Shown here: positions 18,795 to 26,569 of the stretch, in pieces
Position numbering within the stretch: position 1 is the first letter of the stretch
How the letters are laid out: every line of letters begins with the position of its first letter
From: an uncultured Lachnospiraceae bacterium
GTDB taxonomy: Bacteria; Bacillota; Clostridia; Lachnospirales; Lachnospiraceae
Direction of reading: 5' to 3'
Length of the DNA stretch: 64,000 nt
Assembly (NCBI GenBank): GCA_910586255.1
Contig: CAJUHR010000004.1
Location: forward strand, 27,702 to 91,701
The notes under the pieces: model-generated
Seen by the model: the letters and a program-made list of their open reading frames with translations, nothing else
The model's database searches: none
What the model was told of the DNA's origin: nothing
Program-made: the position numbers and the translations under genes

Positions 18795-18928
18795 GTTACT
18801 GTTTAGATAGGTCTGCGCATTTACTTGGCTGACCGTATGGTAAACTGGGCCAGAAAGCAAAAATCCCATCGCCGAAGGCGATTTTCATGGATTTTTGCAG
18901 GTTGCTGTGAACGTATGTAAACAGTAAC
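18795..18928. repeat. 134-bp hairpin element with 11-bp terminal inverted repeats
   Basis: GTTACTGTTTA (18795-18805) and TAAACAGTAAC (18918-18928) are exact inverted copies. Inside lies a two-tier hairpin: GCAAAAATCC (18857-18866) with GGATTTTTGC (18889-18898), and ATCGCC (18868-18873) with GGCGAT (18877-18882). It has no coding potential. The GTTACTGTT end recurs near 29665 and at the right end of the 50709-51047 element, which suggests a mobile or dispersed intergenic family. Here it lies in the 5' leader of the padR operon. Confidence 0.7.
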
Positions 18929-18953
18929 CCTATTTTAGAACAGGAGAGTGACT

Positions 18954-19274
18954 ATGGTTTTTAATACGGGGGCAGCTCTTCTGGATGCGATTGTGCTGGC
19001 AGTGGTATCCAGGGAGCAGCAGGGAACTTATGGCTATAGGATTACTCAGGATGTCCGGGGAGTGATTGATATTTCGGAATCTACTTTGTATCCGGTGCTG
19101 AGAAGGCTTCTGAAGGAGAATTGTCTGGAAAGCTATGATTTGGCTATTGACGGAAGGAACCGGAGGTATTACCGGATTACGGAGAGCGGCAGACTGCAGC
19201 TGAATCTGTACCGGGGAGAGTGGAGCAGTTATTCCCAGAAGATTTCCAGGATACTTGAGGAGGAGCAGGGATGA
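18954..19274 (+). CDS. PadR-family transcriptional regulator
   Basis: The 106-residue winged-helix protein has the PadR core: LLDAIVLAVVSREQQGTYGY, SESTLYPVLRRLLKENCLE, then RNRRYYRITESGRLQL. It probably senses envelope or antimicrobial stress and represses its own operon through the palindrome at 18723-18747. ATG 18954 is favoured over GTG 18948 because AGGAG (18942-18946) is 7 nt upstream. The stop overlaps the next start (ATGA), the usual coupled layout of PadR-DUF1700 pairs. Confidence 0.92.
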   Translation: MVFNTGAALLDAIVLAVVSREQQGTYGYRITQDVRGVIDISESTLYPVLRRLLKENCLESYDLAIDGRNRRYYRITESGRLQLNLYRGEWSSYSQKISRILEEEQG

Positions 19275-20077
19275 GAAGAGAGGAATTTATTAGGGAGCTG
19301 GAATATCTGTTGCAGGATGTTTCTGAGGCGGATAAGGAGGATGCCATTGCCTACTATCGGGATTATCTGGAGGAGGCGGGGGATGACCATGAGGAAGAAG
19401 CGATTCGGGAGTTTGGCAGTCCTGAGCGGGTGGCGGCGATTATTCGGGCGGACCTTGACGGGAGGCTGGATGGAGGAGGTGAATTTACGGAGAATGGATA
19501 CCAGGATGAGCGATTCCGGGATCCCAGGTATCAGGTGGCAGAGCGTCATGAGTTGCCGGAGGTGACAGAGAATAACACCTGGCAGGAGGCAGGGGAAGGG
19601 CAGAACGGCCATGGCTCCCATGCAGGCGGAAGATTTAAAGGAGAAGGGAAGGGAGATGGAAGAAGGAGAGGAGGCCTTCTCTCCAAGGGAAGTCCTGTAA
19701 GCCAGGTGCTGAAGGTGATTTTGATTGTAGCTTTAGTCTGTGTGGCCTCGCCGGTTTTTCTTGGGGTGGGAGGCGGATTTGTGGGAATCGCCACCGGCCT
19801 TTTGGCATTGCTTGTTGCAGTGGTGGTGCTGGCGGCAGTGGGCACTGTGGCAGCCTTTATCGGCGCTATCGCGCTGATTGTGCTGGGTTTTGGGATGATG
19901 TTTGCCTATCCGTGGAGCGGTGTGCTGCTGATTGGGTGCGGAATTTTTGCCATGGGTCTGGGATTTTTGGGAGTTGTGGTATGCATACTGGTATATGGGA
20001 AGCTGATTCCGTTTTGTGTCTGTGGTGTGGCCAACTGGCTTAACCGGCTGCTGTATCGGAGGAGGGACAGGGTATGA
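19271..20077 (+). CDS. DUF1700 (HAAS-domain) membrane protein
   Basis: The N-terminal 70 residues (MRREEFIRELEYLL, DAIAYYRDYLEEAG, EEAIREFGSPERVAAII) form the HAAS helical domain typical of DUF1700 proteins encoded next to PadR regulators. A Gly- and charge-rich linker follows (about residues 75-140). At least three hydrophobic segments then make up the C-terminal half, from VILIVALVCVASPVFLGVGG onward. It is probably a membrane partner of the PadR sensor module. The molecular function of the family is not known. It overlaps its neighbours by 4 bp on both sides. Confidence 0.85.
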   Translation: MRREEFIRELEYLLQDVSEADKEDAIAYYRDYLEEAGDDHEEEAIREFGSPERVAAIIRADLDGRLDGGGEFTENGYQDERFRDPRYQVAERHELPEVTENNTWQEAGEGQNGHGSHAGGRFKGEGKGDGRRRGGLLSKGSPVSQVLKVILIVALVCVASPVFLGVGGGFVGIATGLLALLVAVVVLAAVGTVAAFIGAIALIVLGFGMMFAYPWSGVLLIGCGIFAMGLGFLGVVVCILVYGKLIPFCVCGVANWLNRLLYRRRDRV

Positions 20078-21003
20078 AAAAAACGATCAAATGGATGATA
20101 ATTTTCTCTGCAGTATTTTGTGTGCTGGGGATTGGAGTGATAGCTGCAGGCGCTATGATGGGCGGAGGCCATTATATGGGGAAGGCCTTTAAGCTGACAG
20201 ACCGGTGGGACGAACGCTATGAATACTGGGAGAAAAGATGGGAGGAGAAGTGGGAGCAGGATGTCGTGGAAAGCACCGGGACTGCTGCCACGGAGGCGCT
20301 TGCGGATGCGCCCGGAAGTATAGAGAATCCTTTGGAAGGAAGTTTTTCCTACGAAAATATCCGTAAGCTGGAAGCCGATGTTGACGGGACTGTGATTTTT
20401 ATGGAATCAGAGGAATTGAGTCCGGGGCAGGTGTTGATTGCCAAGGGGGAGGATGGTGAAGATTATGAATACCGTCAGGACGGGGATACCTTAAAGATTC
20501 ATTGGCCATCCCGGTCCAGAAGGGGTAGAGAGTCTTTGGGAAAGACCATCACGGTTCTGGTTCCGGCCGGAAGCTGTCTGGATGAGATTGAGATTCAGAT
20601 GGTGGCCGGGGCGTTTCAGGCAGATGTTATGCGGGCTAAGGAGATTTCTCTGGAGGCAAAGGCAGGAGTTATTGAGGTGGGGCAGGCTGAGGCGGAGAGT
20701 CTTAAGCTGGAGGTGGACACGGGGCAGATTCTGTGTGGCGCGGATGTAGCCAGAGAGGTGTCGGCAGACAGCGAGCTGGGTGAGATCCTTTTAAAGCTTA
20801 AGGGAAAAAGAGAGGATTTTGACTATGAGCTGGAGTGCTCGGCAGGGATCATTGTCCTTAAAGACAGCAAGCCGGAGGAGTATCAGGGCCTGCATCATGA
20901 GATAACCATTGACAATGGAGCCGGTAAAAGGGCTGAGCTGGAATGTTCGGCGGGAAGTATTACTGTAGCCTACTATGAGGAAGATGACAGCTCTGAGGTA
21001 TGA
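20074..21003 (+). CDS. DUF4097-type beta-repeat protein with N-terminal membrane anchor
   Basis: One transmembrane segment at residues about 5-30 (WMIIFSAVFCVLGIGVIAAG) is followed by a short acidic linker. The rest is a repetitive beta-strand domain (residues about 95-305) with phrases such as ISLEAKAGVIEVGQAEAESL and ELECSAGIIVLKDS. This matches the DUF4097/DUF4098 adhesin-like beta-helix family, commonly co-encoded with DUF1700 and PspC proteins. It is likely exposed at the membrane and contributes to envelope stress sensing. The biochemical role is unknown. Confidence 0.8.
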   Translation: MKKTIKWMIIFSAVFCVLGIGVIAAGAMMGGGHYMGKAFKLTDRWDERYEYWEKRWEEKWEQDVVESTGTAATEALADAPGSIENPLEGSFSYENIRKLEADVDGTVIFMESEELSPGQVLIAKGEDGEDYEYRQDGDTLKIHWPSRSRRGRESLGKTITVLVPAGSCLDEIEIQMVAGAFQADVMRAKEISLEAKAGVIEVGQAEAESLKLEVDTGQILCGADVAREVSADSELGEILLKLKGKREDFDYELECSAGIIVLKDSKPEEYQGLHHEITIDNGAGKRAELECSAGSITVAYYEEDDSSEV

Positions 21004-21044
21004 GAAGCAGAGCAGTGAAAGAGATCAGAAGAAAGGAAGAAATG

Positions 21045-21245
21045 ATGGACAATAACAGAAAATTGTATCGTTCTGGCAAAGATAAGATGATTTGTGGAGT
21101 TTGCGGAGGGCTGGGGGATTATCTGAATGTGGATCCCACCTTGATTCGGCTTTTGTGGGTACTTTTGACCTGCTGGGCGGGGATGAGCATTGTGGCTTAC
21201 CTGGTTGCGGCGATTATCATTCCCATGGAGCCGCCAGAGCTGTAA
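21045..21245 (+). CDS. PspC-domain membrane protein
   Basis: The 66-residue protein consists almost entirely of a PspC domain: KLYRSGKDKMICGVCGGLGD, then YLNVDPTLIRLLWVLL and a second hydrophobic helix. PspC proteins act in envelope stress responses. AAAGGAAG precedes ATG 21045, with ATG 21042 as the alternative. It is the last gene of the PadR operon. Confidence 0.9.
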   Translation: MDNNRKLYRSGKDKMICGVCGGLGDYLNVDPTLIRLLWVLLTCWAGMSIVAYLVAAIIIPMEPPEL

Positions 21246-21282
21246 TGAAGAGGGAATCATTTGTATAAGAGACAAAAGCAAC

Positions 21283-21322
21283 GGGCATACTCTTAGGGAA
21301 AGTAATGGAAAGGAGTATGCCC
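21283..21322 (+). promoter_or_regulatory. Hairpin overlapping the ribosome-binding site of the spore-protein gene
   Basis: GGGCATACTC (21283-21292) and GAGTATGCCC (21313-21322) are exact complements with a 20-nt loop. The right arm contains the AGGAG (21311-21315) that serves the downstream start at 21328. The hairpin could hide this site in read-through transcripts or act as a weak terminator of the PadR operon (followed by TTATTA). Confidence 0.5.
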
Positions 21323-21327
21323 TTATT

Positions 21328-21552
21328 ATGCCTAAAAGTAAAAAGACGAAAAAGCCCTTTGACATAAATGACATGACCCCAGAGGAGCAGCTGAAATTTG
21401 AGATTGCCGAGGAGCTGGGATTGGGGGCTAAGGTGCTGGAGAATGGATGGAGGAGTCTGACCTCCAAGGAGAGCGGACGGATCGGGGGACTGATTACCAA
21501 AAGAAAGAGAGAGATGCAAAAGGCTTGTCAAAAACAAGAAAATTCTTTATAA
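21328..21552 (+). CDS. Small acid-soluble spore protein, alpha/beta-type family
   Basis: The 74-residue basic protein has the SASP signature: FDINDMTPEEQLKFEIAEEL, GLGAKVLENGWRSLTSKESG, RIGGLITKRKRE. The EIA segment is the germination protease site region. Such proteins coat and protect spore DNA and are made in the forespore under SigG. ATG 21328 is chosen because family members begin MxKxKKxxKPxDIND. Its Shine-Dalgarno site AGGAG is 12 nt upstream and inside a hairpin arm. Its presence shows a spore-forming lineage. Confidence 0.92.
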   Translation: MPKSKKTKKPFDINDMTPEEQLKFEIAEELGLGAKVLENGWRSLTSKESGRIGGLITKRKREMQKACQKQENSL

Positions 21553-21586
21553 TCAGTGGAGATTCCTAAAAAAGTGTGGGTGATCG

Positions 21587-22765
21587 ATGATGGAGAAGAA
21601 GCTGCGAAGCGGATATACCACCGGGACCTGTGCATCGGCTGCGGCCAGGGCTGCAGCCGTTTTTCTGTTGACAAAAAAAGCGCCAAAAAAGGTTCGGGTA
21701 TTGCTTGGAAACGGGACAATGGCAGAATTTTTACCGGAGTATGGGAAGCATTGGTGCCGGGTGAAAAAGGATGGGGGAGATGACCCGGATGTGACAGACG
21801 GAGTGTGGGTGTATGCCGGAGTATTTCCGGTGTCCGGGAAAAATTTTGAAAAATTATGCCAAAATGGCAGGGGATATACCCTGGAAGAATATGAGGGGCT
21901 CTATTTAAACGGCGGCCCGGGCATCGGGATAGTGACAAAAAAAGGTCTCTCCTGTCCCACCGGTCATTATGCTATCAATCCGGTGCCGCGCCGGATGATC
22001 TTGGAGGCGGTGGATTCTGTGCGAAGGGAGATAGCCTGTGAGGGGTGCTTTGAGGTGCGGATCGCTGTGCCCCAGGGAGAGAAGCTTGCAGAAAAAACAT
22101 TTAATCCGGTGCTGGGAATCCGGGGGGGAATCTCTGTTCTGGGCACCACCGGCGTGGTGGAGCCTATGAGTGAGCAGGCTCTGGTGGAGACCATCCGTCT
22201 GGATATCCGGGTCAGGGCGGCCGCGGGAGAGAAGGTCCTTCTTCTGACGCCTGGCAATTACGGGGAAGCATTTCTTTGGCAGGAGCTGGGAATCCGGCTG
22301 GGAACAGCGGTGAAGTGCAGTAATTTTGTGGAAGCATCGGTGAAAATGGCGGCGGAGGAGGGATTTTGCGGGCTTTTGCTGGTGGGCCATGCAGGAAAAA
22401 TGATCAAGGCAGCCGGTGGTGTGGGGAACACCCACTCAAAGTATGGGGACAGAAGAATGGAGCTGATGGAAAAGCTGACCCGGCAGGTTTGTGCAGAAGT
22501 GTGTGAGGAAACAAAAGAGAAGAAAAAAAGAGAAAAACTTTTCAGGGATATAGGCGCTTGCAACACAACGGAGGAAGCGGTGGAGCGACTGAAGGAGGAG
22601 GGGCTGGCAGACCAGGTATTAGGCTGCGCGGCAGAGAAGGTGAGCCAACAGATATCCGACTGGTCCGGCGGCAGGATAAAGGGGGAGGCGGTGGTGTTTT
22701 CCTCCCTGCATAAAGCGGTGGGAAGAACAAAAAATGCAGAGGATTTTGCGAGGCTGTTCCGGTGA
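21587..22765 (+). CDS. cbiD: Cobalt-precorrin-5B (C1)-methyltransferase
   Basis: The start LRSGYTTGTCASAAARAA is the CbiD signature. Further conserved parts are KGLSCPTGHYAINPVPRRMI and ISVLGTTGVVEPMSEQAL, with LLVGHAGKMIKAAGG near residue 265. It methylates C1 during anaerobic corrin ring contraction. The length of 392 is normal. ATG 21587 has no clear ribosome-binding site. It opens a tightly packed cobalamin operon. No cobalamin riboswitch features were recognised in the 340 bp upstream. Confidence 0.95.
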   Translation: MMEKKLRSGYTTGTCASAAARAAAVFLLTKKAPKKVRVLLGNGTMAEFLPEYGKHWCRVKKDGGDDPDVTDGVWVYAGVFPVSGKNFEKLCQNGRGYTLEEYEGLYLNGGPGIGIVTKKGLSCPTGHYAINPVPRRMILEAVDSVRREIACEGCFEVRIAVPQGEKLAEKTFNPVLGIRGGISVLGTTGVVEPMSEQALVETIRLDIRVRAAAGEKVLLLTPGNYGEAFLWQELGIRLGTAVKCSNFVEASVKMAAEEGFCGLLLVGHAGKMIKAAGGVGNTHSKYGDRRMELMEKLTRQVCAEVCEETKEKKKREKLFRDIGACNTTEEAVERLKEEGLADQVLGCAAEKVSQQISDWSGGRIKGEAVVFSSLHKAVGRTKNAEDFARLFR

Positions 22766-22846
22766 AGGGTGAAGATGGCCGGCAAGGCTGTATTAGTTAG
22801 CGAAATGTAAATGTGTCAGATTACATCAGGCGGGAGGACAATAGGC

Positions 22847-23938
22847 GTGAAATTGGCTGTGATCAGCTTTACAAAGGCCGGGGGACGGCTGTGTGTGGAT
22901 TTGACGGAGAGCCTTAAAAGGGAGGGACATGTATGCGAGGGATATGTTCAGGCAAGATTTTGTCAAGATCCGGAAAAACTTTTGGGGCAGGGGATTTATT
23001 CGACTAAGGAGCCGGTGGGAGCGTGGACAGAGAAGCGTTTTTGGGCGGTGGACGGATTGATTTACATAGGGGCGGCGGGAATTGCAGTTCGGGCCGTGGC
23101 TCCGCTTCTTAAGGATAAGATGAGGGATCCGGCTGTGGTGGTGGTGGATGAGCAGGGGCATTTTGCAGTTTCTCTTTTATCCGGCCATGTGGGGGGAGCC
23201 AATGAGCTGGCCAGGACAGTGGCAAGAGTCTGCAAGGGACAGCCGGTGATCACTACGGCCACCGATGTAAATGGAAAGACAGCCATAGACGGCTGGGCGG
23301 CCAAACAGGGATTTTGGATCGGGGACCGGGAGCTGGCAAAGCAGGTGTCTGCAAAGGTGCTGGAAGGGGAGCCGGTGGGATTTTTCAGTGATTTTCCATT
23401 GGAAAGCCCGGAAACAGAGCAGTACAGGCCCGGGGTGATCTGTGAGATCAATGTGTGGGTTACCGTAAGGAAAAGCCCAAGGCAGGAGGAAGCGTTGGGG
23501 CAGGCTATGGCGGCAGGAAAGAAGCTTTTGCGTCTGGTTCCTGGGGCGATGACTCTGGGGATCGGGTGCAGAAGGGGAATACCCGGAAGCCGGATTGAGG
23601 AAACGGTGGAACGGATTTTGGAAAAGGCTCAGTTAGACAGGCACGGGCTGGTCCGTATCGCCAGCATTGACTTAAAAAAGAAGGAGGATGGCCTTTTGTC
23701 TCTGTCAGAGAAATGGAAGGTGCCCTTTGTGACTTTTTCTGCGGGGGAGCTAGAGCGGGTAAAGGAATCGGTTGCAGAATCCCCCTTTGTCCGTCAGGTG
23801 ACGGGCACGGGGAATGTATGTGAGAGGGCCGCTCTTTTGGCGGCAGGGGACGGGGCAGGGCTTTTGGTGGGAAAACAGGCACAAAACGGAGTGACCGTGG
23901 CTGTGGCAAGAGGACAAAAAATATGGCAAAGGTATTGA
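22847..23938 (+). CDS. cbiG: Cobalt-precorrin-5A hydrolase
   Basis: It opens the delta-lactone of cobalt-precorrin-5A and releases acetaldehyde. GTG 22847 is taken as start: GGGAGG lies 9 nt upstream and the resulting MKLAVISFTKAGGRL matches the family N-terminus. Conserved segments are FWAVDGLIYIGAAGIAVRAV, LLSGHVGGANELA and TTATDVNGKTAID. The C-terminal CbiG_C half contains LGIGCRRGIPGSRIEE. It overlaps the start of the next gene by 16 bp. Confidence 0.94.
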   Translation: MKLAVISFTKAGGRLCVDLTESLKREGHVCEGYVQARFCQDPEKLLGQGIYSTKEPVGAWTEKRFWAVDGLIYIGAAGIAVRAVAPLLKDKMRDPAVVVVDEQGHFAVSLLSGHVGGANELARTVARVCKGQPVITTATDVNGKTAIDGWAAKQGFWIGDRELAKQVSAKVLEGEPVGFFSDFPLESPETEQYRPGVICEINVWVTVRKSPRQEEALGQAMAAGKKLLRLVPGAMTLGIGCRRGIPGSRIEETVERILEKAQLDRHGLVRIASIDLKKKEDGLLSLSEKWKVPFVTFSAGELERVKESVAESPFVRQVTGTGNVCERAALLAAGDGAGLLVGKQAQNGVTVAVARGQKIWQRY

Positions 23939-25443
23939 TTTTCGGAGGAACCACCGAGGGGCGCGCTCTGGCAGAGTATGGGGCGCGGCAAGGGATCTCT
24001 GTGGCAGTCAGTGTGGTCTCGGAGTACGGAAAACATGTGATGGGGAATATGGCTGGCTTGTCGGTGCGCTGCGGGGCCCTGGATAAAGACGGGATTTTCT
24101 CTTTGCTGGAAGAGGAAAAGCCCTGTCTGGTATTGGATGCCACCCATCCCCATGCGGTCACGGTTACCGGTGAGATAATGTGGGCCTGTAAAAAGGCAGG
24201 AGTCCGTTGCCTGAGAGTGGTTCGGGACATGACGGGGGAGGAAGCCGGGGAGAGCGAAGACAGGTACAAAGCCGTGTTTTGGGTACATACTCCCGGGGAG
24301 GCGGCAGAGATCCTGGCAAGGGATCAAAAGCCGGTTCTTTTTACCACGGGAAGTAAGGAACTGGAATTTTTTGCAGAGGTGGAAAAGCTCCGGGGAAGAA
24401 TCTATGCCCGGGTTTTGCCGGACAGCCAGGTGCTTGCAAGGTGCGAACAGTTAGGAATCCGGGGAAAACATCTGATTGCCATGCAGGGGCCCTTTTCCGA
24501 GGAGATGAACCGGGCTCTGATCCGGGAGATCGGGGCCGGGTGGCTGGTGACGAAGGAGTCGGGAAGCCGGGGAGGCTTTGAGGAAAAGCTGGCGGCGGCT
24601 GGTAGCTGTAATATACCGGCTGTGGTGATCCGGCGACCGGATTCGGAGGAAGGGATTTCTTTTGAGGAAGCCTGCAGGGAGCTTCTTTGTCTGGCGGAGG
24701 AACCGGACGGGACTGCTGCGGCAGAGGAACCGGGCAGGACTGCTGTTGCAGAGAAAGAGGAGCTCTCTGAGAAGGATGCAATGCGCGGACTGTCCCTGAT
24801 TGGAATGGGGATGGGGACCGGCAGTCAGCTGACTGTGGAGGCAATCCGGGAGCTGGAGCAATGCGATGTGGTACTGGGGGCAGGACGGATGCTGGCAGAC
24901 ATAAAGCCGTGGATCAAAGGAAAGGCTGTAAAGGAGCGGTACCTGGGAAAGGAGATTCTTGACTGGCTTCTTGCCCATCCCATATACAGAAGGGCCGCGG
25001 TGGTCTATTCGGGAGACACCGGCTTTTACAGCGGCTGCGGTTCCCTGTTAAGGATACTAAAGGAGCAGAAGGAGGAAGAATTTCTTGTCCGGATATTTCC
25101 CGGAATTTCTACTCTGTCCTGCCTTAGCGCCCGTCTGGGGCGTTCCTGGGAATCGATCCATCCGGCCAGTAATCATGGGCGGGAATGTGACGTGGAGGCG
25201 CTTTTAGAGAAGTACGGCCATGTGTTTTTGCTGCTGGGGGGAGAGGAAGGTCTGGGAAGGCTTTGCGAAAGGCTTGACAAATCGGGAATGGGGAATGTGC
25301 AGGTATCTGCCGGAGTGCGGCTGGGATACCCGGATGAGCGGATTTTTACAGGAACGGCAAGGGAGCTAAAGGGGAGTGAAAAAGCTTCCCTGGTTGCTGT
25401 AATTTTGGACTGGGACAGGAGTGAGGCAGGAGATGAGAGATGA
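23923..25443 (+). CDS. cbiJ-cbiE: Fused precorrin-6A reductase and precorrin-6Y C5 methyltransferase
   Basis: Residues 1-255 are a CbiJ/CobK reductase (VLIFGGTTEGRALAEYGA, LVLDATHPHAVTVTGEI, LFTTGSKELEFF, AMQGPFSEEMNRALI). A low-complexity linker follows, formed by a 27-bp tandem duplication at 24697-24750 (EEPDGTAAA / EEPGRTAVA). Residues about 288-500 are a CbiE tetrapyrrole methylase (LSLIGMGMGTGSQLT, AVVYSGDTGFYSG, FPGISTLSCLSARLG). It therefore carries out two successive steps of corrin synthesis in one chain, with CbiT encoded next. Confidence 0.93.
   Translation: MAKVLIFGGTTEGRALAEYGARQGISVAVSVVSEYGKHVMGNMAGLSVRCGALDKDGIFSLLEEEKPCLVLDATHPHAVTVTGEIMWACKKAGVRCLRVVRDMTGEEAGESEDRYKAVFWVHTPGEAAEILARDQKPVLFTTGSKELEFFAEVEKLRGRIYARVLPDSQVLARCEQLGIRGKHLIAMQGPFSEEMNRALIREIGAGWLVTKESGSRGGFEEKLAAAGSCNIPAVVIRRPDSEEGISFEEACRELLCLAEEPDGTAAAEEPGRTAVAEKEELSEKDAMRGLSLIGMGMGTGSQLTVEAIRELEQCDVVLGAGRMLADIKPWIKGKAVKERYLGKEILDWLLAHPIYRRAAVVYSGDTGFYSGCGSLLRILKEQKEEEFLVRIFPGISTLSCLSARLGRSWESIHPASNHGRECDVEALLEKYGHVFLLLGGEEGLGRLCERLDKSGMGNVQVSAGVRLGYPDERIFTGTARELKGSEKASLVAVILDWDRSEAGDER
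24697..24750 (+). repeat. 27-bp tandem duplication in the CbiJ-CbiE linker
   Basis: Two adjacent in-frame 27-bp units encode EEPDGTAAA and EEPGRTAVA. They lengthen the flexible linker between the two enzyme domains without affecting either fold. Confidence 0.85.
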
Positions 25444-26005
25444 GGAATTTATTCGGGGCCGGGTGCCTATGACAAAAAGCGAGGTGCGGGCAGTGTCCAT
25501 ATCAAAGCTGGAGCCGACTGAGGGGGATATTGTCTATGACATCGGGGCGGGAACCGGTTCGGTGGCAGTGGAAATGGCCTTAACCACCAGGTGCGGCCAT
25601 GTGTATGCAGTAGAATACAAAAAAGAGGCGTGCGAGCTGATCCGCAGAAACCGGGAGCATTTTCATGTGAATAATCTGACCGTGGTGGAGGGAGAGGCGC
25701 CGGGGGTACTGGAAGGTATTCCTGGGCCGGATAAGGTTTTTCTTGGGGGAAGTAAAGGGAAGCTTAGGGAGATCCTTGACTGGATCTGGAATAAGAATCC
25801 TGGTACACGGGTGGTGGTCAATGCGGCGGCCCTGGAGACCCTGGCAGCAGTCAGCGCCTATCTGCGGGAGCATAGGATGGAGGCGGAGATTGTCTGTGTC
25901 CAGGTGGCAAGGGCAAGAAGGCTGGGGGAATATCACCTGATGGAAGGACAGAATCCGGTATATATTGTCACGATTGAACCGCCTGAGCCGGGAACAGAAG
26001 GTTAA
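25433..26005 (+). CDS. cbiT: Precorrin-6B C12-decarboxylating/C15-methyltransferase
   Basis: RDEEFIRGRVPMTKSEVRAV is the CbiT N-terminus, and VYDIGAGTGSVAVEMAL is SAM motif I. VFLGGSKGKLREIL and VVNAAALETLAAV complete the class I fold. It works with CbiE on cobalt-precorrin-6B/7. GTG 25421 is an alternative start, but ATG 25433 keeps GAGG at 6-nt spacing. It overlaps cbiJ-cbiE by 11 bp. Confidence 0.93.
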   Translation: MRDEEFIRGRVPMTKSEVRAVSISKLEPTEGDIVYDIGAGTGSVAVEMALTTRCGHVYAVEYKKEACELIRRNREHFHVNNLTVVEGEAPGVLEGIPGPDKVFLGGSKGKLREILDWIWNKNPGTRVVVNAAALETLAAVSAYLREHRMEAEIVCVQVARARRLGEYHLMEGQNPVYIVTIEPPEPGTEG

Positions 26006-26017
26006 GGGGGACAAGAG

Positions 26018-26569
26018 ATGCTTCATTTGATAACAGGAGGCAGTGCCAGCGGAAAATCTCTGTTTGGGGAGCAGGCAGCTCTAAGTACAGGGGCCGGGCG
26101 CCGGTATTATATTGCAACAATGGAGCCCTGGGGAAGGGAAGGAAGAGAGCGGGTGTCCAGGCACAGGATACAGCGGGAGGGAAAGGGATTTCACACCATC
26201 GAGGCTTATCATGACCTGGAAACGGTTTTTCTGGAACCGGGGGAGCGGGAGGACACGGTGATTTTGCTGGAATGTATGTCCAATCTGGTGGCTAATGAGC
26301 AGTTTGGAACCGGGGGAGGGGATGAGGAGATTTTGGAACGGATTTTCAGAGGAATCCGCCATTTGCAGGATCAGGGGAAATATCTGATTGTGATTACTAA
26401 CGAAGTGTTTTCTGACGGAAGCTTGTATGAAAGGGAAACCCTGCGGTATCTTACGCTGCTTGGGCAGGCAAACCGGAAGCTGGCTTTGCGGGCTGACCAG
26501 GTGACGGAGGTGGTGTATGGGATCGGGGTGAGGATAAAGGGGAAGGAGGATGGCTATGGCGGGAAGTGA
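26018..26569 (+). CDS. cobU: Adenosylcobinamide kinase / adenosylcobinamide-phosphate guanylyltransferase
   Basis: It phosphorylates and then guanylylates adenosylcobinamide in nucleotide-loop assembly. LITGGSASGKSLFGEQAA is the P-loop. ATMEPWGREGRERVSRHRIQR holds the His of the guanylyl-enzyme intermediate. ILLECMSNLVANEQF, VIVTNEVF-like and EVVYGIGVRIKGK complete the family pattern. The length is 183. It overlaps cobS slightly. Confidence 0.94.
   Translation: MLHLITGGSASGKSLFGEQAALSTGAGRRYYIATMEPWGREGRERVSRHRIQREGKGFHTIEAYHDLETVFLEPGEREDTVILLECMSNLVANEQFGTGGGDEEILERIFRGIRHLQDQGKYLIVITNEVFSDGSLYERETLRYLTLLGQANRKLALRADQVTEVVYGIGVRIKGKEDGYGGK

Noticed and set aside
23505..24269. 254-codon minus-strand frame opposite cbiG/cbiJ
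   Set aside because: Pro/Ser-rich shadow of two clearly recognised genes.
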